A stretch of DNA of 64,000 nucleotides from Gammaproteobacteria bacterium (GCA_021773195.1 JAJFKN010000035.1:1-64000); one strand, 5' to 3'. Counted from the first letter of the stretch, positions 1 through 9,125 are shown. The notes: generated by a model from the letters alone, not told the origin. Numbers and translations are program-made.

Positions 1-38
1 CCGATAAGTAAATTTATCGGAAGTATTATGCCCGCCTG

Positions 39-1586
39 TTAGCTTGAATTTTTATTAACGATAACTCTAGGTTTTTCTAGTTTCAACTTTGGCTCACTAA
101 TATGTTTGCCAAACACTCGTTTTTTTCTGATAAGTTGCTCATTGTCAATATCTACTAAAATGATATCGGGTAACATTGCTCTGGCATTCTCTGGGGCATC
201 TTGGTAAAACTCAATAAAATTTGCCTTTAATAATTGCATTGCTGTACGATGAAATTCATGCTCACATTTAGCTGGCTCGCATAACTCGTATGTGTATACT
301 ATAGCCGCTATTACTTGGGGGAATACTCTATCTTCCATATTCTCTTTTATTTTCATATCTATCAATATGGATAGGCGATATTTAATCGCTTTAATTGCGT
401 CATTATCACTTTGTGAGAAATCAAATATCTCTAATAAAGTTAACCTTATTGTTTCATAATGATCTTGGTTTCTTGAGAGTAGCTCAAGAATTTCAAATAT
501 GCCATTTGCCAGTATAGAATAGAGATCCTTATAATCAAATCTACGCGTATAATGCGATAATTTTACCTTCAACTCTTCTTCAGGCAAGTCAGCTTTAATC
601 TTTTCTAATTCACCTATAAGGCGCCGAATAAAGAATCCAATCTCAAACACTTTTCTTTCTGACACTGGCTCGAATCGAACTATATTTTTCAAAATACAAA
701 GTACTTCTATGAAGATATCCGGATTACTTTCCTTTTCCTTTAAATACTCAGAAAAGAAATATCGCACTATTTCAATGTATTTACTCAATGAATTTTCATC
801 TAATATATCTTCATTATATTTCAACCATCCAGTAAGTGGTTGAAATGGTCCTGTAATGAAGTCTATATTGGAAAAGATTAGCTTCCTAAAGTGCATAAAA
901 TGGCCTAGACCTTCGTTTGGATTTTCTCGTTGAAGATATGAGTCAGGCTCAATGATTAAGTGCCGTAAAACCTGGTTGACTAAAGCCTCTATTGGGCTAT
1001 TTTTGAGATTGACATTATCTGGCTTAGAAGAGCAATCTATTGCGAAACTAAGTATATCATAACAAAATTGTGCATTGCGTGTTGTAGTTACTTTTACGAA
1101 AATTGGATCTGAAAATAATGCGATCAATCTTAATGAATATATATTTTCACTCGAGTTGCTATAGGTATTAAGTATTTCTCTTGTGTTCGGTAAAAGTTCT
1201 AATGACAAGTCAGATATTTCAATAATATCACCTTTGAAAATAATATCTTGGCATTCATAAAAAAAATATTTGCAATTCCTATTGGTATATTTAGCTGATT
1301 TAATTAATATGCGAGATAAATATATTAATATAAATATTAGGGAAATATACCAACCTCCTTTAATAGTCCACCAATAAGGTTGCAAAATCTTAGTTATGCT
1401 CTCACTTAAAGGCATAATCGTTTGATGCAGATACTGCACAACTGGGAAAATCCCTAAGAAGATAACTAAATAGTAAAGTTTTCTCTGATCTAACCAACTT
1501 GTACGTAACCTAAACAACCTTTTTCGATTGACTAATGCTTGGAAGGCCAGTATAAACCCTAGGAATGTAAGATAAAGTGCTATCAT
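39..1586 (-). CDS. Hypothetical multi-TM membrane protein, 515 aa
   Basis: I do not recognise this family. The N-terminus has hydrophobic stretches at about residues 2-16, 38-50 and 75-95, suggesting two or three membrane helices. A long, mostly helical and charged cytoplasmic region of about 400 residues follows, without an obvious catalytic motif. It is the last gene of a nine-gene minus-strand run that starts with the YhcG-like nuclease at 7583; only 17 nt separate it from the acetyltransferase before it, so co-transcription is likely. It is more AT-rich than the upstream genes, which suggests a separate origin. A defence or effector role is possible but nothing in the sequence shows it. 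The reading frame is complete, with its stop at 39-41. Confidence 0.7.
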   Translation of the reverse strand: MIALYLTFLGFILAFQALVNRKRLFRLRTSWLDQRKLYYLVIFLGIFPVVQYLHQTIMPLSESITKILQPYWWTIKGGWYISLIFILIYLSRILIKSAKYTNRNCKYFFYECQDIIFKGDIIEISDLSLELLPNTREILNTYSNSSENIYSLRLIALFSDPIFVKVTTTRNAQFCYDILSFAIDCSSKPDNVNLKNSPIEALVNQVLRHLIIEPDSYLQRENPNEGLGHFMHFRKLIFSNIDFITGPFQPLTGWLKYNEDILDENSLSKYIEIVRYFFSEYLKEKESNPDIFIEVLCILKNIVRFEPVSERKVFEIGFFIRRLIGELEKIKADLPEEELKVKLSHYTRRFDYKDLYSILANGIFEILELLSRNQDHYETIRLTLLEIFDFSQSDNDAIKAIKYRLSILIDMKIKENMEDRVFPQVIAAIVYTYELCEPAKCEHEFHRTAMQLLKANFIEFYQDAPENARAMLPDIILVDIDNEQLIRKKRVFGKHISEPKLKLEKPRVIVNKNSS

Positions 1587-1603
1587 TTTATGATCTTCCT
1601 ACT

Positions 1604-2221
1604 TCAATTACCTTGATGATAAATCTTATGGTTGATTAATTTCTTTACCGTTGGCCACTCATTTTTTATAATACTGTAAACACAAGTATCACGTATTGTT
1701 CCATCCGGCATGATCATATGATTACGCAATACGCCATCTAATTTGGCGCCAAGAGATTCAATGCTCAAGCGGCTGGACCTGTTATGAAAATGTGTGCGAA
1801 ATTCAACAGCATTGCAAGCTAGAGACTCAAATGCATAGGTTAACAGTAATAACTTGGATGCTTTATTGACACCCGTCCCTTGGGCACTCTTTCGAATCCA
1901 AGTGCCACCGATTTCTAAACGTTTATTGGACATGTCGATATTCAAGAATGTAGTCATGCCAAGCGTCTTTCCAGTACGTGTATCACATATTACAAAAGGA
2001 ACCATTTCACCTTTCGCTTGACGTTCTAATCGGTTCACTAACTCGTCATGTAACCTATTAGGAGGCGGTATTAGAGTAAACCAGAGGTCCCATAGCTCAC
2101 CGTCTTTGATACTATCCAACAATAAATCATGGTGTTCTAAAACCAAAGGCTCTAATTTGCAGATAGGATTATGCAATACTGTTGGCTGGATCGTAGTCAT
2201 AAAAGCTTTACTCTTTTTCAT
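1604..2221 (-). CDS. GNAT N-acetyltransferase, RimJ/RimL type
   Basis: A 205-residue acetyltransferase of the RimJ/RimL branch, expected to move an acetyl group from acetyl-CoA to a protein N-terminus or small amine. The pattern LEIGGTWIRKSAQGTGVNKAS matches the family's beta4 and pyrophosphate-binding loop, and NAVEFRTHFHNRSSRLSIE is the usual beta5-helix region. I start it at the ATG at 2221, which has GGGAG seven bases upstream; a longer reading from 2269 lacks such a site. The start lies inside the end of the upstream ParB-like gene (14 nt overlap), so the two are probably translationally coupled. The substrate cannot be told from sequence. Confidence 0.85.
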   Translation of the reverse strand: MKKSKAFMTTIQPTVLHNPICKLEPLVLEHHDLLLDSIKDGELWDLWFTLIPPPNRLHDELVNRLERQAKGEMVPFVICDTRTGKTLGMTTFLNIDMSNKRLEIGGTWIRKSAQGTGVNKASKLLLLTYAFESLACNAVEFRTHFHNRSSRLSIESLGAKLDGVLRNHMIMPDGTIRDTCVYSIIKNEWPTVKKLINHKIYHQGN

Positions 2222-3017
2222 ATTCAACTCCCATCTTATCCAATAACCCCGCCAAAGTATCTGGATCATAATAACGAATCTTCAGCCATCCGCTGGGGCC
2301 TGCAAGTTCTTGGTCAAATTTAATTTCTGTACCCATTTTTTCAGATATATCTCTTGTTAGTTTCCCTACATCAATATCTTGGCCCGCATGAATTAATTTC
2401 TGTGATTTAGGTGCGTTTTGCATTTGCTTAACCACTCTCTCTAACTGCCGAACCGACCAACCTTCTCCAATCACTTTTTGGGCTAACTGAACTTGCTGTC
2501 CTTCATTTAGACCCGCAAGACATCGTCCATGGCCTTCTGACAACATTCGTTCAATAATAAATTGTTGAACCTTTGTACACAATTTAAGTAAGCGAAGAGT
2601 ATTGGTGATTTTTGTTCGGGAAACGCCCACCATTGCAGCAATTTCCTCGTGCAAATACCCAAAATCATCAATGAATTGTTGATATCCCTGAGCCTCTTCC
2701 ATGGGGTTTAAATCTTGTCTCTGAATATTCTCAATGGTCGTAGCCGCAGCTGCTTGCTCATCCGTTAAGTTGCGAATAAGACAAGGCACCTCTGATAGCT
2801 GTGCAAGCATGGATGCCCGCCAGCGCCTCTCGCCGGCTACAATTTCGTAATGGCCCTCTTTCCTACCAGGTCTTACAACAATGGGTTGCAATAGGCCCTG
2901 TACTTTAATACTTTCAGACAACTCTTGCAGGCCAATTTCATCAAACTCACGACGTGGCTGATACTTGCCACGACTCAATCGTTCAATGGGAATGTCTTTT
3001 AATAACGCTTTAGGCAT
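2208..3017 (-). CDS. ParB/Spo0J-family CTP-dependent DNA-binding protein
   Basis: A 269-residue ParB of the chromosomal (Spo0J) type. The N-terminal ParB/Srx domain carries the CTP-binding motifs GERRWRA (about residues 60-66) and ENIQRQDLNP (about 97-106), followed by the HTH region around VGVSRTKITNTLRLLKL and a C-terminal dimerisation segment. Such proteins load as sliding clamps at parS. It has no ParA next to it: its neighbours are two acetyltransferases and a tyrosine recombinase. It is therefore an orphan, either helping stabilise the plasmid or serving as an accessory DNA-binding factor for the recombinase module. It is one of three ParB-type proteins in this window. Confidence 0.9.
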   Translation of the reverse strand: MPKALLKDIPIERLSRGKYQPRREFDEIGLQELSESIKVQGLLQPIVVRPGRKEGHYEIVAGERRWRASMLAQLSEVPCLIRNLTDEQAAAATTIENIQRQDLNPMEEAQGYQQFIDDFGYLHEEIAAMVGVSRTKITNTLRLLKLCTKVQQFIIERMLSEGHGRCLAGLNEGQQVQLAQKVIGEGWSVRQLERVVKQMQNAPKSQKLIHAGQDIDVGKLTRDISEKMGTEIKFDQELAGPSGWLKIRYYDPDTLAGLLDKMGVEYEKE

Positions 3018-3026
3018 TTGGCTTCC

Positions 3027-3500
3027 TTAATTATCTGCTTTCCGTGGCAAAACACCTTGTGTCTGGTCCTCGCCTTCAAAATATTTTACAAAAAATGTTT
3101 TAGTGAGCCCTGGGTTATAGTGGTTCTCTCTCACAAACTCAGCGGTAAATCCACATTTTTTATAAAATCCTGGGGCTTGGAATGCACTGGTAACCAAATT
3201 CATGTTATTGAACCCACGCCCCTTAAAATTCTCTTCTAGCTGAAGCAATAGTTTTCGCCCCAATCCTTTCCTTCTATAATCCCCAGCAACCCAGATATCT
3301 TCTATATATACCTCAGCATATGCTGTATAGGCATTGAGAATGCTAACAACCCTACCATCATCATTTTTCATAACCAGAGAGAACTTATGATAATTAACAT
3401 CAACACCGTGTTCGGATTCATAATCCACTAAATCCTGCCGCATCGTTTCCTCTAATACGTCAGACAGTTTCTCAACGATATGGATTTTATAGGTAGCCAT
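3027..3500 (-). CDS. GNAT N-acetyltransferase
   Basis: A 157-residue GCN5-related acetyltransferase. The core acetyl-CoA motif is visible as VEDIWVAGDYRRKGLGRKLL-like sequence (the R/Q-x-x-G-x-G/A signature appears as RRKGLG), followed by MNLVTSAFQAPGFYKKCGF, the typical C-terminal beta-strand and helix. The ATG at 3500 overlaps the TGA of the recombinase gene before it (TGATG arrangement), which points to coupled translation; a GTG at 3503 is the alternative. The gap to the following parB-like gene is 9 nt. The substrate is unknown; small GNAT genes are common passengers on mobile DNA and can act as antitoxin partners or toxins, but no partner of that kind is visible. Confidence 0.85.
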   Translation of the reverse strand: MATYKIHIVEKLSDVLEETMRQDLVDYESEHGVDVNYHKFSLVMKNDDGRVVSILNAYTAYAEVYIEDIWVAGDYRRKGLGRKLLLQLEENFKGRGFNNMNLVTSAFQAPGFYKKCGFTAEFVRENHYNPGLTKTFFVKYFEGEDQTQGVLPRKADN

Positions 3501-4699
3501 CACTTTACCTCAGCCTGGGGTGTTAGAGTTAATTGCTTCATGGCCTCATGCCTGTCTTTATCCAGTGCGTGAATATACTGGCTCGTTGTCTCCAGTTTTT
3601 CATGACGATGGTTAGCTTGTATATATTTGGCTTTCACGCCCGCCCTATCCTGCATGGTCGCTGATAAATGTCGCAACCAGTGTGCCGAGAATCGCTTTAA
3701 CTTGGCCACCTTTGCCGGTTTATCTACAAACTGCTTAGCAGCTTCTAATGCCAACCCCTTTAACATCCCATTAATCCGGCGTGCACCTAATGCTTTCTGG
3801 CCTTTAGAACGTACAATGATGGATGTATGCTCTTCTGGCTCTGGAAATACCGATTTTTCACAAAAACGTCGGTACTCAGCAATAGCAAGCAATAAATTGG
3901 GGTTCACTGGGATTTTCCCAGGCTTCTTACCCTTCCCTACTACGTAAAACCACCACGCACCCTGTTGCTTTCGAAAAGCTGACCAATTGTGTGTGACAAG
4001 CTCATCTATGCGCAAGCCTAAAAAATACAGTAGATAAACAATTAACTTTAGCCGGTATTTATAAAATTTTTCTTCTAATTCCTTTTCTGGCAGCGCTATT
4101 AAAGCTTCTAATATAGCTTGCCACTCATCATCTTCTAAAATCCGCGCCTGCACCTCAAGCGCCTGGGCTTGTTGGCTCTGTTTCATCCGTCGACGTTGTC
4201 GCATTAAGACCAATGGGTTGAATGACAAATAGTGAGCTGTGTAAAGAAAACTCATCAGGGAATAAATAACTGACAAAGCAATATCCTGAGATTTGGGGCT
4301 TAAGGGTCCCACAAATGGCTTCCATGCTGACGTTCCACGTTTAGCACCTTTGGTTCCACACCAAAGCGCTTGGGGTTGGGGGTCAGCCAAGAATACTTGA
4401 TACTCCATCAAATCATCTCGCGTGAGGCTAGACAAGGCTTTCTTCTGTACAAATATACACCATAACAGCAAACGCTCAGCTTCTTTTTGATAACAACGGT
4501 AGGTAGTCGGTGTTTCTTTAAATTCAGCTAACCAACACTGAATGGCTTCATAGTCATTAAGCGCTGCAATCTGACACTTCAAATTTTCTTCGCGGTTCTC
4601 CCCTTCTACACCGCTGAGCTCTTGAAACCTGGGGTGGTTAGGTAAGTTATCTAAAACCGGCAAATACGTGGCTGCTTTTGGTATCAAATTACTGCTCAT
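3500..4699 (-). CDS. Tyrosine recombinase (integrase), copy 1
   Basis: A 399-residue site-specific recombinase of the XerC/D-like tyrosine family. The SAM-like core-binding domain covers about residues 50-165. The catalytic domain has Arg230 in GLRIDEL, a Lys in the beta-hairpin GKGKKPGKIP, the box HWLRH (His340, Arg343), a His in the NHRHE segment and Tyr375 in TTSQYIH, so it appears catalytically competent. It is a clear paralogue of the recombinase at 11299-12489, sharing blocks such as KEAERLLLWC and GPLSP. It lies 21 nt downstream of a cupin gene in an operon headed by a nuclease and a KfrA-like protein. I see no attachment site next to it. It could resolve plasmid multimers or move the module. 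Confidence 0.92.
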   Translation of the reverse strand: MSSNLIPKAATYLPVLDNLPNHPRFQELSGVEGENREENLKCQIAALNDYEAIQCWLAEFKETPTTYRCYQKEAERLLLWCIFVQKKALSSLTRDDLMEYQVFLADPQPQALWCGTKGAKRGTSAWKPFVGPLSPKSQDIALSVIYSLMSFLYTAHYLSFNPLVLMRQRRRMKQSQQAQALEVQARILEDDEWQAILEALIALPEKELEEKFYKYRLKLIVYLLYFLGLRIDELVTHNWSAFRKQQGAWWFYVVGKGKKPGKIPVNPNLLLAIAEYRRFCEKSVFPEPEEHTSIIVRSKGQKALGARRINGMLKGLALEAAKQFVDKPAKVAKLKRFSAHWLRHLSATMQDRAGVKAKYIQANHRHEKLETTSQYIHALDKDRHEAMKQLTLTPQAEVK

Positions 4700-4720
4700 G
4701 GTTGCATTTCATAAAAGTCT

Positions 4721-5089
4721 TCAAATCCAATCTAAATTTTCAACCGTCATGGCCGACCCTGACATATCCCCTGTATTAACCGTAGATTTCAACTCAACCA
4801 GCATGACTTGCACTTCTTGCTCTGCCACGGGCAAATGTTCTACGCCTTTGGGAATAATAACTAATTCACCGTCATTCAACTCAATATCTTTATCTCTTAA
4901 TTTTATGGTCAAACGACCTTTTATAACGAGAAATAGCTCATCCTCATCGTCATGTTTATGCCAAACAAATTCATCTTTAAACTTAGCCAATTTAATATAA
5001 CTGTCATTTAATTCCCCCACAATTTTAGGGGACCAGTAGTCATTAAATTTCCCAAATTTCTCTTTTAGACTAACCTTTTCAATATCCAC
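4721..5089 (-). CDS. Small cupin-domain protein
   Basis: A 122-residue single-domain cupin. Motif 1 is visible as WHKHDDEDELFLVIKG (two His and a Glu as expected metal ligands, about residues 42-57) and motif 2 as GELVIIPKGVEHLP (about 74-87, with the third His). Such proteins bind a divalent metal; stand-alone versions are often isomerases, dioxygenase-like or sensor proteins. It follows the AhpD-like gene by 19 nt and precedes the recombinase by 21 nt, so it is inside the recombinase operon. Cupin and AhpD-like genes often occur together in small redox or detoxification cassettes, which suggests the two were captured together. The substrate is unknown. Confidence 0.88.
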   Translation of the reverse strand: MDIEKVSLKEKFGKFNDYWSPKIVGELNDSYIKLAKFKDEFVWHKHDDEDELFLVIKGRLTIKLRDKDIELNDGELVIIPKGVEHLPVAEQEVQVMLVELKSTVNTGDMSGSAMTVENLDWI

Positions 5090-5108
5090 GATATACTCCT
5101 TTAAGTGT

Positions 5109-5513
5109 CTAATCTCTCAAGCTCATAGCAATCCTGTTTAACGCATTCATAATTGAGATGCACGCTGTTAAATCAACCATCTGCCTTTCAGTAAACAATC
5201 GTGTTAACACCTTGATGTCACGTTCATCTTTCAATAAGGTCAACTCTTCTGCCCAACGTAAAGCAGCCGTTTCTTCTGTTGTAAATTCGTCAGATGTTTC
5301 CCACTTAAGCAACGCATTCAATTTTTCTTGGGGAACCTTCAATGCCATAGCTTCCTTTGCATGCAACTCACAGCAATATTCACAACCATTGATTTGCGAG
5401 ACTCGCAGCTCTACCAGCACCCTTATTTTTTGATCAAGCGGTGAATTCTTTAGGCTGTTGTAGCTTTGGTGCAATGAAGATATGACTTGCTTAGATATTT
5501 CTGGATAATTCAT
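5109..5513 (-). CDS. AhpD-like / carboxymuconolactone decarboxylase family protein
   Basis: A 134-residue all-helical protein of the carboxymuconolactone decarboxylase (AhpD) superfamily. The redox motif is visible in NGCEYCCELHAKEA: the Cys-x-x-Cys pair and the downstream His match the AhpD proton-relay motif, so a peroxidase or thiol-disulfide role is more likely than decarboxylation. I start it at the ATG at 5513, which has GGAGG upstream and begins one base after the KfrA-like gene ends; the longer in-frame reading from 5561 would lie inside that gene. It is followed by the cupin gene. These two cargo genes sit between KfrA and the recombinase, where the second copy of the module (11299-14710) has none. 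Confidence 0.88.
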   Translation of the reverse strand: MNYPEISKQVISSLHQSYNSLKNSPLDQKIRVLVELRVSQINGCEYCCELHAKEAMALKVPQEKLNALLKWETSDEFTTEETAALRWAEELTLLKDERDIKVLTRLFTERQMVDLTACISIMNALNRIAMSLRD

Positions 5514-5514
5514 A

Positions 5515-6507
5515 TTAAACCTCCGCTTTTTTAGATTTGTTAAGTCTCGCCTGAAGACCATCTAACTTTTCTGTCATCGCTTGGAACTCATGGCATGAAC
5601 GGCCTAGTTGCTCTGAAATTTTATTATTCTGCGATAAAATCATCTTATCACGTTGAGCAAAATCCTCTCGAATAGCCCTATAATTCTCAATTTGTTTATC
5701 CCCTTGTTTAAGGGCATTCTGAAGTGTCGATTCATTTAATTTCAACTGCTGATTGACTTGCTCCAGTCCTGTAATTTGTTGCTCACGCTGACATAGCGTT
5801 TCCTTGAGCTTGTCTCGCTGCACCATTAATTCATCTATCCTTACCATTTGACGATGACGCTCAGTCTCTGTCTGCTTCATGAGCTGAGACATTTGGTCTT
5901 GGTTATTTACCATGAGTTGTTCTTCTTTTTTTCTGAGAGAAGCGATGGTTTGTTCATACTGTTGCTCAAATCGATGGAGGATTTTTTTAGTGGTCGCTTC
6001 TAATTGTGTATTGGCCTCTATGGCTTGACCATATTGCCCACGGAGGGTGTCGTGCTGCGCGGTAAGTTCACCGAATGCTGTTTCATGTCGCAATTGAGCC
6101 ACTTGGTAATCATCGCACTTGGATTGCAACAAAGCATTGGTTTCTTGAAGTTCCTGGTATTGGGCCCTTGCTTGAGCAATATCATTCGCTTGCAATTGAA
6201 TGACTTTCTCTTTATCCGCTAAAACTTTTTGCATTTTTTCTTGATTCGCTTTGGTCATCTCAGACCAAGCCTGCTCCAAATGCTTCATCATTCGACTGGA
6301 GGACGGTGGTGTTAACGTGGGCTCATCACTCAAAGCCGCTAACGCTTTCTCACTTTTCCAAGTATTTAAATGCTTCGATAAGGTGGTGTCACTGCCCTGC
6401 CCTAGATAATCCCGCAAACGCCGAATGGTGGGCACACGTTTTTCTGCCCTTACCAAGGTTTCTATAGCCTCTTCCACATCAATGTATTCAATACCAGGTC
6501 TTGCCAT
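5515..6507 (-). CDS. KfrA-like DNA-binding coiled-coil protein, copy 1
   Basis: A 330-residue protein with a KfrA_N-type DNA-binding head (about residues 1-60; DYLGQGSDTTLSKHLNTW is the HTH signature) and a long Gln/Glu/Lys-rich coiled coil from about residue 85 to the end. In IncP plasmids KfrA is an autorepressing, alpha-helical protein that supports stable inheritance. It is homologous to the 248-residue protein at 12482-13228, whose head has RELLGTGSNTTIAKHLRDW. In both cases the gene lies upstream of a paralogous tyrosine recombinase and just downstream of a variable first gene. The inference is that KfrA regulates the operon or scaffolds the recombinase. The gap to the nuclease gene before it is 20 nt. 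Confidence 0.9.
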   Translation of the reverse strand: MARPGIEYIDVEEAIETLVRAEKRVPTIRRLRDYLGQGSDTTLSKHLNTWKSEKALAALSDEPTLTPPSSSRMMKHLEQAWSEMTKANQEKMQKVLADKEKVIQLQANDIAQARAQYQELQETNALLQSKCDDYQVAQLRHETAFGELTAQHDTLRGQYGQAIEANTQLEATTKKILHRFEQQYEQTIASLRKKEEQLMVNNQDQMSQLMKQTETERHRQMVRIDELMVQRDKLKETLCQREQQITGLEQVNQQLKLNESTLQNALKQGDKQIENYRAIREDFAQRDKMILSQNNKISEQLGRSCHEFQAMTEKLDGLQARLNKSKKAEV

Positions 6508-6527
6508 GGTTTACCTTCCTTAATGCA

Positions 6528-7583
6528 TTAAATCGTATTCTCTTCGTAGGACTGCTCAGCAAACCGTTCCTTTGCCGAGGTAATGGCGCGTTGCAATCGT
6601 TCTTGGAGTAACGCCTGGTTAGGCAACTCCGTTAAATATTCCGCCACATGAATATCACCATCATCAAGCCCCAGTAATTCAATTTCATCCTGATCTTTAC
6701 CGGCACAGAGAATAATCCCAATGGGCCGCGCCTCACCGGGACATTTTTCGTATTTGTCTAACCAACGCACATAGAGTTCCATTTGCCCTTTATGTGCGGG
6801 TTGGAAATCATCCAATTTTAACTCAATGGCAATGAGACGTTTTAAGCGACGATGAAAGAACAACAAATCAAGATAATGGTCTTTTTTACCAATGCTGATC
6901 CGTTTTTGCCGTGCAACAAAGCAAAAGTCACTACCAAGTTCCTGTAAGAATTGGGTAAGCTCATTTAATATGGCCTGCTCTAAATCGGACTCTGAATAGG
7001 ATGACGGCAGCTGTAAGAAATCCAACACATAGGGATCGCGCAAGACCATCTTGGGTGATATTGGCTTGCCACTAGCTAATGCCTCTAACTCAGCCTTAAT
7101 CGCCACTTCAGGCTCTTGGGATAATGCTGTGCGCTTAAACAGTTGGCTGCTGATCCGCTCACGCAAAACCCGGGTGCTCCAGTTCTCATGCTCACAGAGC
7201 TCCGTATAAAAATCACGCTCGGTAGGGTCATCGATGTAGATCAATGATCGGAAATGTGTCCAACTGATTAGTCTACTCAGTGAGTAGAGTCGCTTTTCAT
7301 CGGGATAGACGGCATAAAACCGCATAAAATGGAAGAGATTGGCACGTGTAAACCCTTTCCCATGCTGGGCAACGAGCAATCTACTCACTGAGTAGACCAA
7401 ATCATTTACGAGCTCGCCTGACTTATTATTGGACAATTTTACTGTTAACTCTCGTCCTATATACCAATAGGTCATAGTCAGCGTGCGATTAACGGTTTGC
7501 TGCAGGCTGTGCTTAGCATCGCTAATCAACTGATGGATAGATTGGTAAATGACATCAACGTCGTGGTGGGATAAGTCTGACAT
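6528..7583 (-). CDS. YhcG-like (DUF1016) PD-(D/E)XK nuclease-family protein
   Basis: A 351-residue protein matching the YhcG/DUF1016 family: an N-terminal helical DUF1016_N region (TYWYIGREL, GKGFTRANLFHFMRFY, ISWTHFRSLI) and a C-terminal nuclease-like fold. The C-terminal half shows an active-site pattern: YLDLLFFHRRLKRLIAIELK gives the D and the E-x-K of a PD-(D/E)XK core, followed by GQMELYVRWLD. Members are found in mobile elements and some defence loci. The start is placed at 7583; a longer reading to 7628 is possible. An in-frame hexapeptide YS[LV]SRL occurs twice, each encoded by a near-identical 17-bp palindrome (7272-7288 and 7380-7396). It is the first gene of the nine-gene operon. 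Confidence 0.87.
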   Translation of the reverse strand: MSDLSHHDVDVIYQSIHQLISDAKHSLQQTVNRTLTMTYWYIGRELTVKLSNNKSGELVNDLVYSVSRLLVAQHGKGFTRANLFHFMRFYAVYPDEKRLYSLSRLISWTHFRSLIYIDDPTERDFYTELCEHENWSTRVLRERISSQLFKRTALSQEPEVAIKAELEALASGKPISPKMVLRDPYVLDFLQLPSSYSESDLEQAILNELTQFLQELGSDFCFVARQKRISIGKKDHYLDLLFFHRRLKRLIAIELKLDDFQPAHKGQMELYVRWLDKYEKCPGEARPIGIILCAGKDQDEIELLGLDDGDIHVAEYLTELPNQALLQERLQRAITSAKERFAEQSYEENTI

Positions 7584-7676
7584 AGTACCCACATCCTTGT
7601 AACCGTATGAATAAAGGGACTCTAGCACTCGTTACGTAACAAATCAACTGTAATATTATTATCAAACAAGAAACCT

Positions 7677-7704
7677 ATTACTGATAATCCCCATTATCAG
7701 TAAT
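7677..7704. promoter_or_regulatory. Perfect 12-bp-arm palindrome upstream of the YhcG operon
   Basis: Arms ATTACTGATAAT and ATTATCAGTAAT are separated by CCCC, about 95 bp upstream of the nuclease start. The tail CCCATTATCAG recurs at 14863-14873 upstream of the second KfrA/recombinase operon, also preceded by CTATTA, but there the left arm is missing. This is a candidate operator, plausibly for the KfrA-like protein, which in its known form binds its own promoter region. Regulator assignment is inference. Confidence 0.5.
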
Positions 7705-7868
7705 CTAGGGTTAAAACCCTTCATGGCGGAAAGAACTAGAAAGTCAGTCGGTTATCTGTACCGGCTCCTAAGTAGTAAAGAAAATAGACATAATGGCGGT
7801 AAAGCCTTATAATTGAACAATTATAACAATTTGCCATAGTACAAAAAAGAGAGATAGCCATGCAAAGA

Positions 7869-8987
7869 GGTATTGTTTCCTAACCCAAGAAATCTGTCTT
7901 ATTATTGAACTTTCAAGATTTTTGACGGACTTCGCCTAGGGTGATAGACATCATCTTGTTGAGAATGCTGCAGCCGATGAGCGACTCTTGTTGTTGACGA
8001 ACAAATTCTCTGGCATGGAGTTTGTTACCTAAGATTCTTTTATAACGACCGATGGCACACTCTGATTTATTTCGGTTACCATAAGCATGCATCGACTGCC
8101 AATGCTTTCGACCATAACATTGGATTTCTTCCACATTCCGATTGCGTTGACGGGCATTATTTTTATGATACATCGAGCCTCTTTTCGGTGGAATAACAAC
8201 ATCAACGTTAGGAAAATATTCCGTCAGTGATGCATAAACTTTATTAGCGTCATAGGCTGTATCGCCCGTTACTTGTTGAAGGTCCGCCATGATGGGGCTC
8301 ATCAAGTCATCGATGGCTTCCATGTCATGGGTTTTTCTATCGGTCAGCTCACTGGTTTGGATAATATGATGTTCATCAACGGTCACGTGCCATTTACGCC
8401 ACTGGCGTTTTTGCCTGATTTCACCGTGTTTTTCTAACGCCCATTCATCTTGCCCGTAACATTTGAGACCCGTAGAATCAATCGCAATGTTGGTAATGCC
8501 CGTTGCTTTTCTATGGCAGTAACGATAGTGCGGTCTTGATAGCCCTAAGGTTTTTAATCGTTTGGATAGAGTGCTAAAACTCGGGCAGCATAAGTCCAAT
8601 GTCATTAACGAAAAAAGAGCATTCACAAAACATTCGCATTGCCGTAAGGGGAGTCGAAAAACTTGGCGAATTTCATGCACCGTGAGAATCGCCATATCAC
8701 TGTATAGTTGAGGGGCACCATGACCTTCGTACGTTCTATCATGCAAATACCATGCTTCTGCCACGCTTGGCGACAACCAAACCGTTATATCGCCACGCTT
8801 CTTTAATGTCTTATTATAAGCGCCCCAATCCCGTTGGTTTTTAGAGCCGGGTGATTTTGATGACTTCCTAGCTCCAGGATGAGTCGAATACGCTTTAAAT
8901 GGCATGAGAAATTCCTTTTCTATAGTAGTGTATCTATTATTCAGATGATAGATTAGTGTACATAACAAAGGGTTAAGAAACAATACC
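7869..8987 (-). mobile_element. Complete IS5-family insertion sequence, 1119 bp
   Basis: Imperfect terminal inverted repeats are visible at 7869-7886 (GGTATTGTTTCCTAACCC) and 8970-8987, where the reverse strand reads GGTATTGTTTCTTAACCC, with one mismatch in 18. They enclose a single intact transposase gene. I see no convincing target-site duplication in the flanks, so an old insertion or later rearrangement is possible. A related right end survives alone at 61325-61367. Confidence 0.85.
7913..8905 (-). CDS. IS5-family DDE transposase
   Basis: A 330-residue transposase that cuts and joins the ends of its IS. The N-terminus has a DUF4372/DUF772-like region (LRQCECFVNALFSLM). The DDE triad is recognisable: Asp in NIAIDSTGLK, Asp in TGDTAYDANK, and Glu in NKSECAIGRYKRILG. 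I start it at the ATG at 8905 (MPFKAY...), preceded by AAGGAA; the longer frame to 8995 would run through the terminal repeat. Length and motifs look intact, so the element may still be active. It interrupts the space between the FRG gene and the YhcG operon without breaking a visible gene. Confidence 0.93.
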   Translation of the reverse strand: MPFKAYSTHPGARKSSKSPGSKNQRDWGAYNKTLKKRGDITVWLSPSVAEAWYLHDRTYEGHGAPQLYSDMAILTVHEIRQVFRLPLRQCECFVNALFSLMTLDLCCPSFSTLSKRLKTLGLSRPHYRYCHRKATGITNIAIDSTGLKCYGQDEWALEKHGEIRQKRQWRKWHVTVDEHHIIQTSELTDRKTHDMEAIDDLMSPIMADLQQVTGDTAYDANKVYASLTEYFPNVDVVIPPKRGSMYHKNNARQRNRNVEEIQCYGRKHWQSMHAYGNRNKSECAIGRYKRILGNKLHAREFVRQQQESLIGCSILNKMMSITLGEVRQKS

Positions 8988-9125
8988 GCGCTCAATAAGA
9001 AAAATAGCTAAAGCAGTAACAAATGATAGCGGTTTAAAAATGCAAGTCTAAACCTTTACATATAAATCCAGTATCAAATAGTGGGCCAGCATAGCCTCTA
9101 GCAGACTCAATTTGGCGAACTTGGG

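Noticed and set aside
7869-8987. Target-site duplication of the IS
   Set aside because: The flanking bases on the two sides do not match convincingly.
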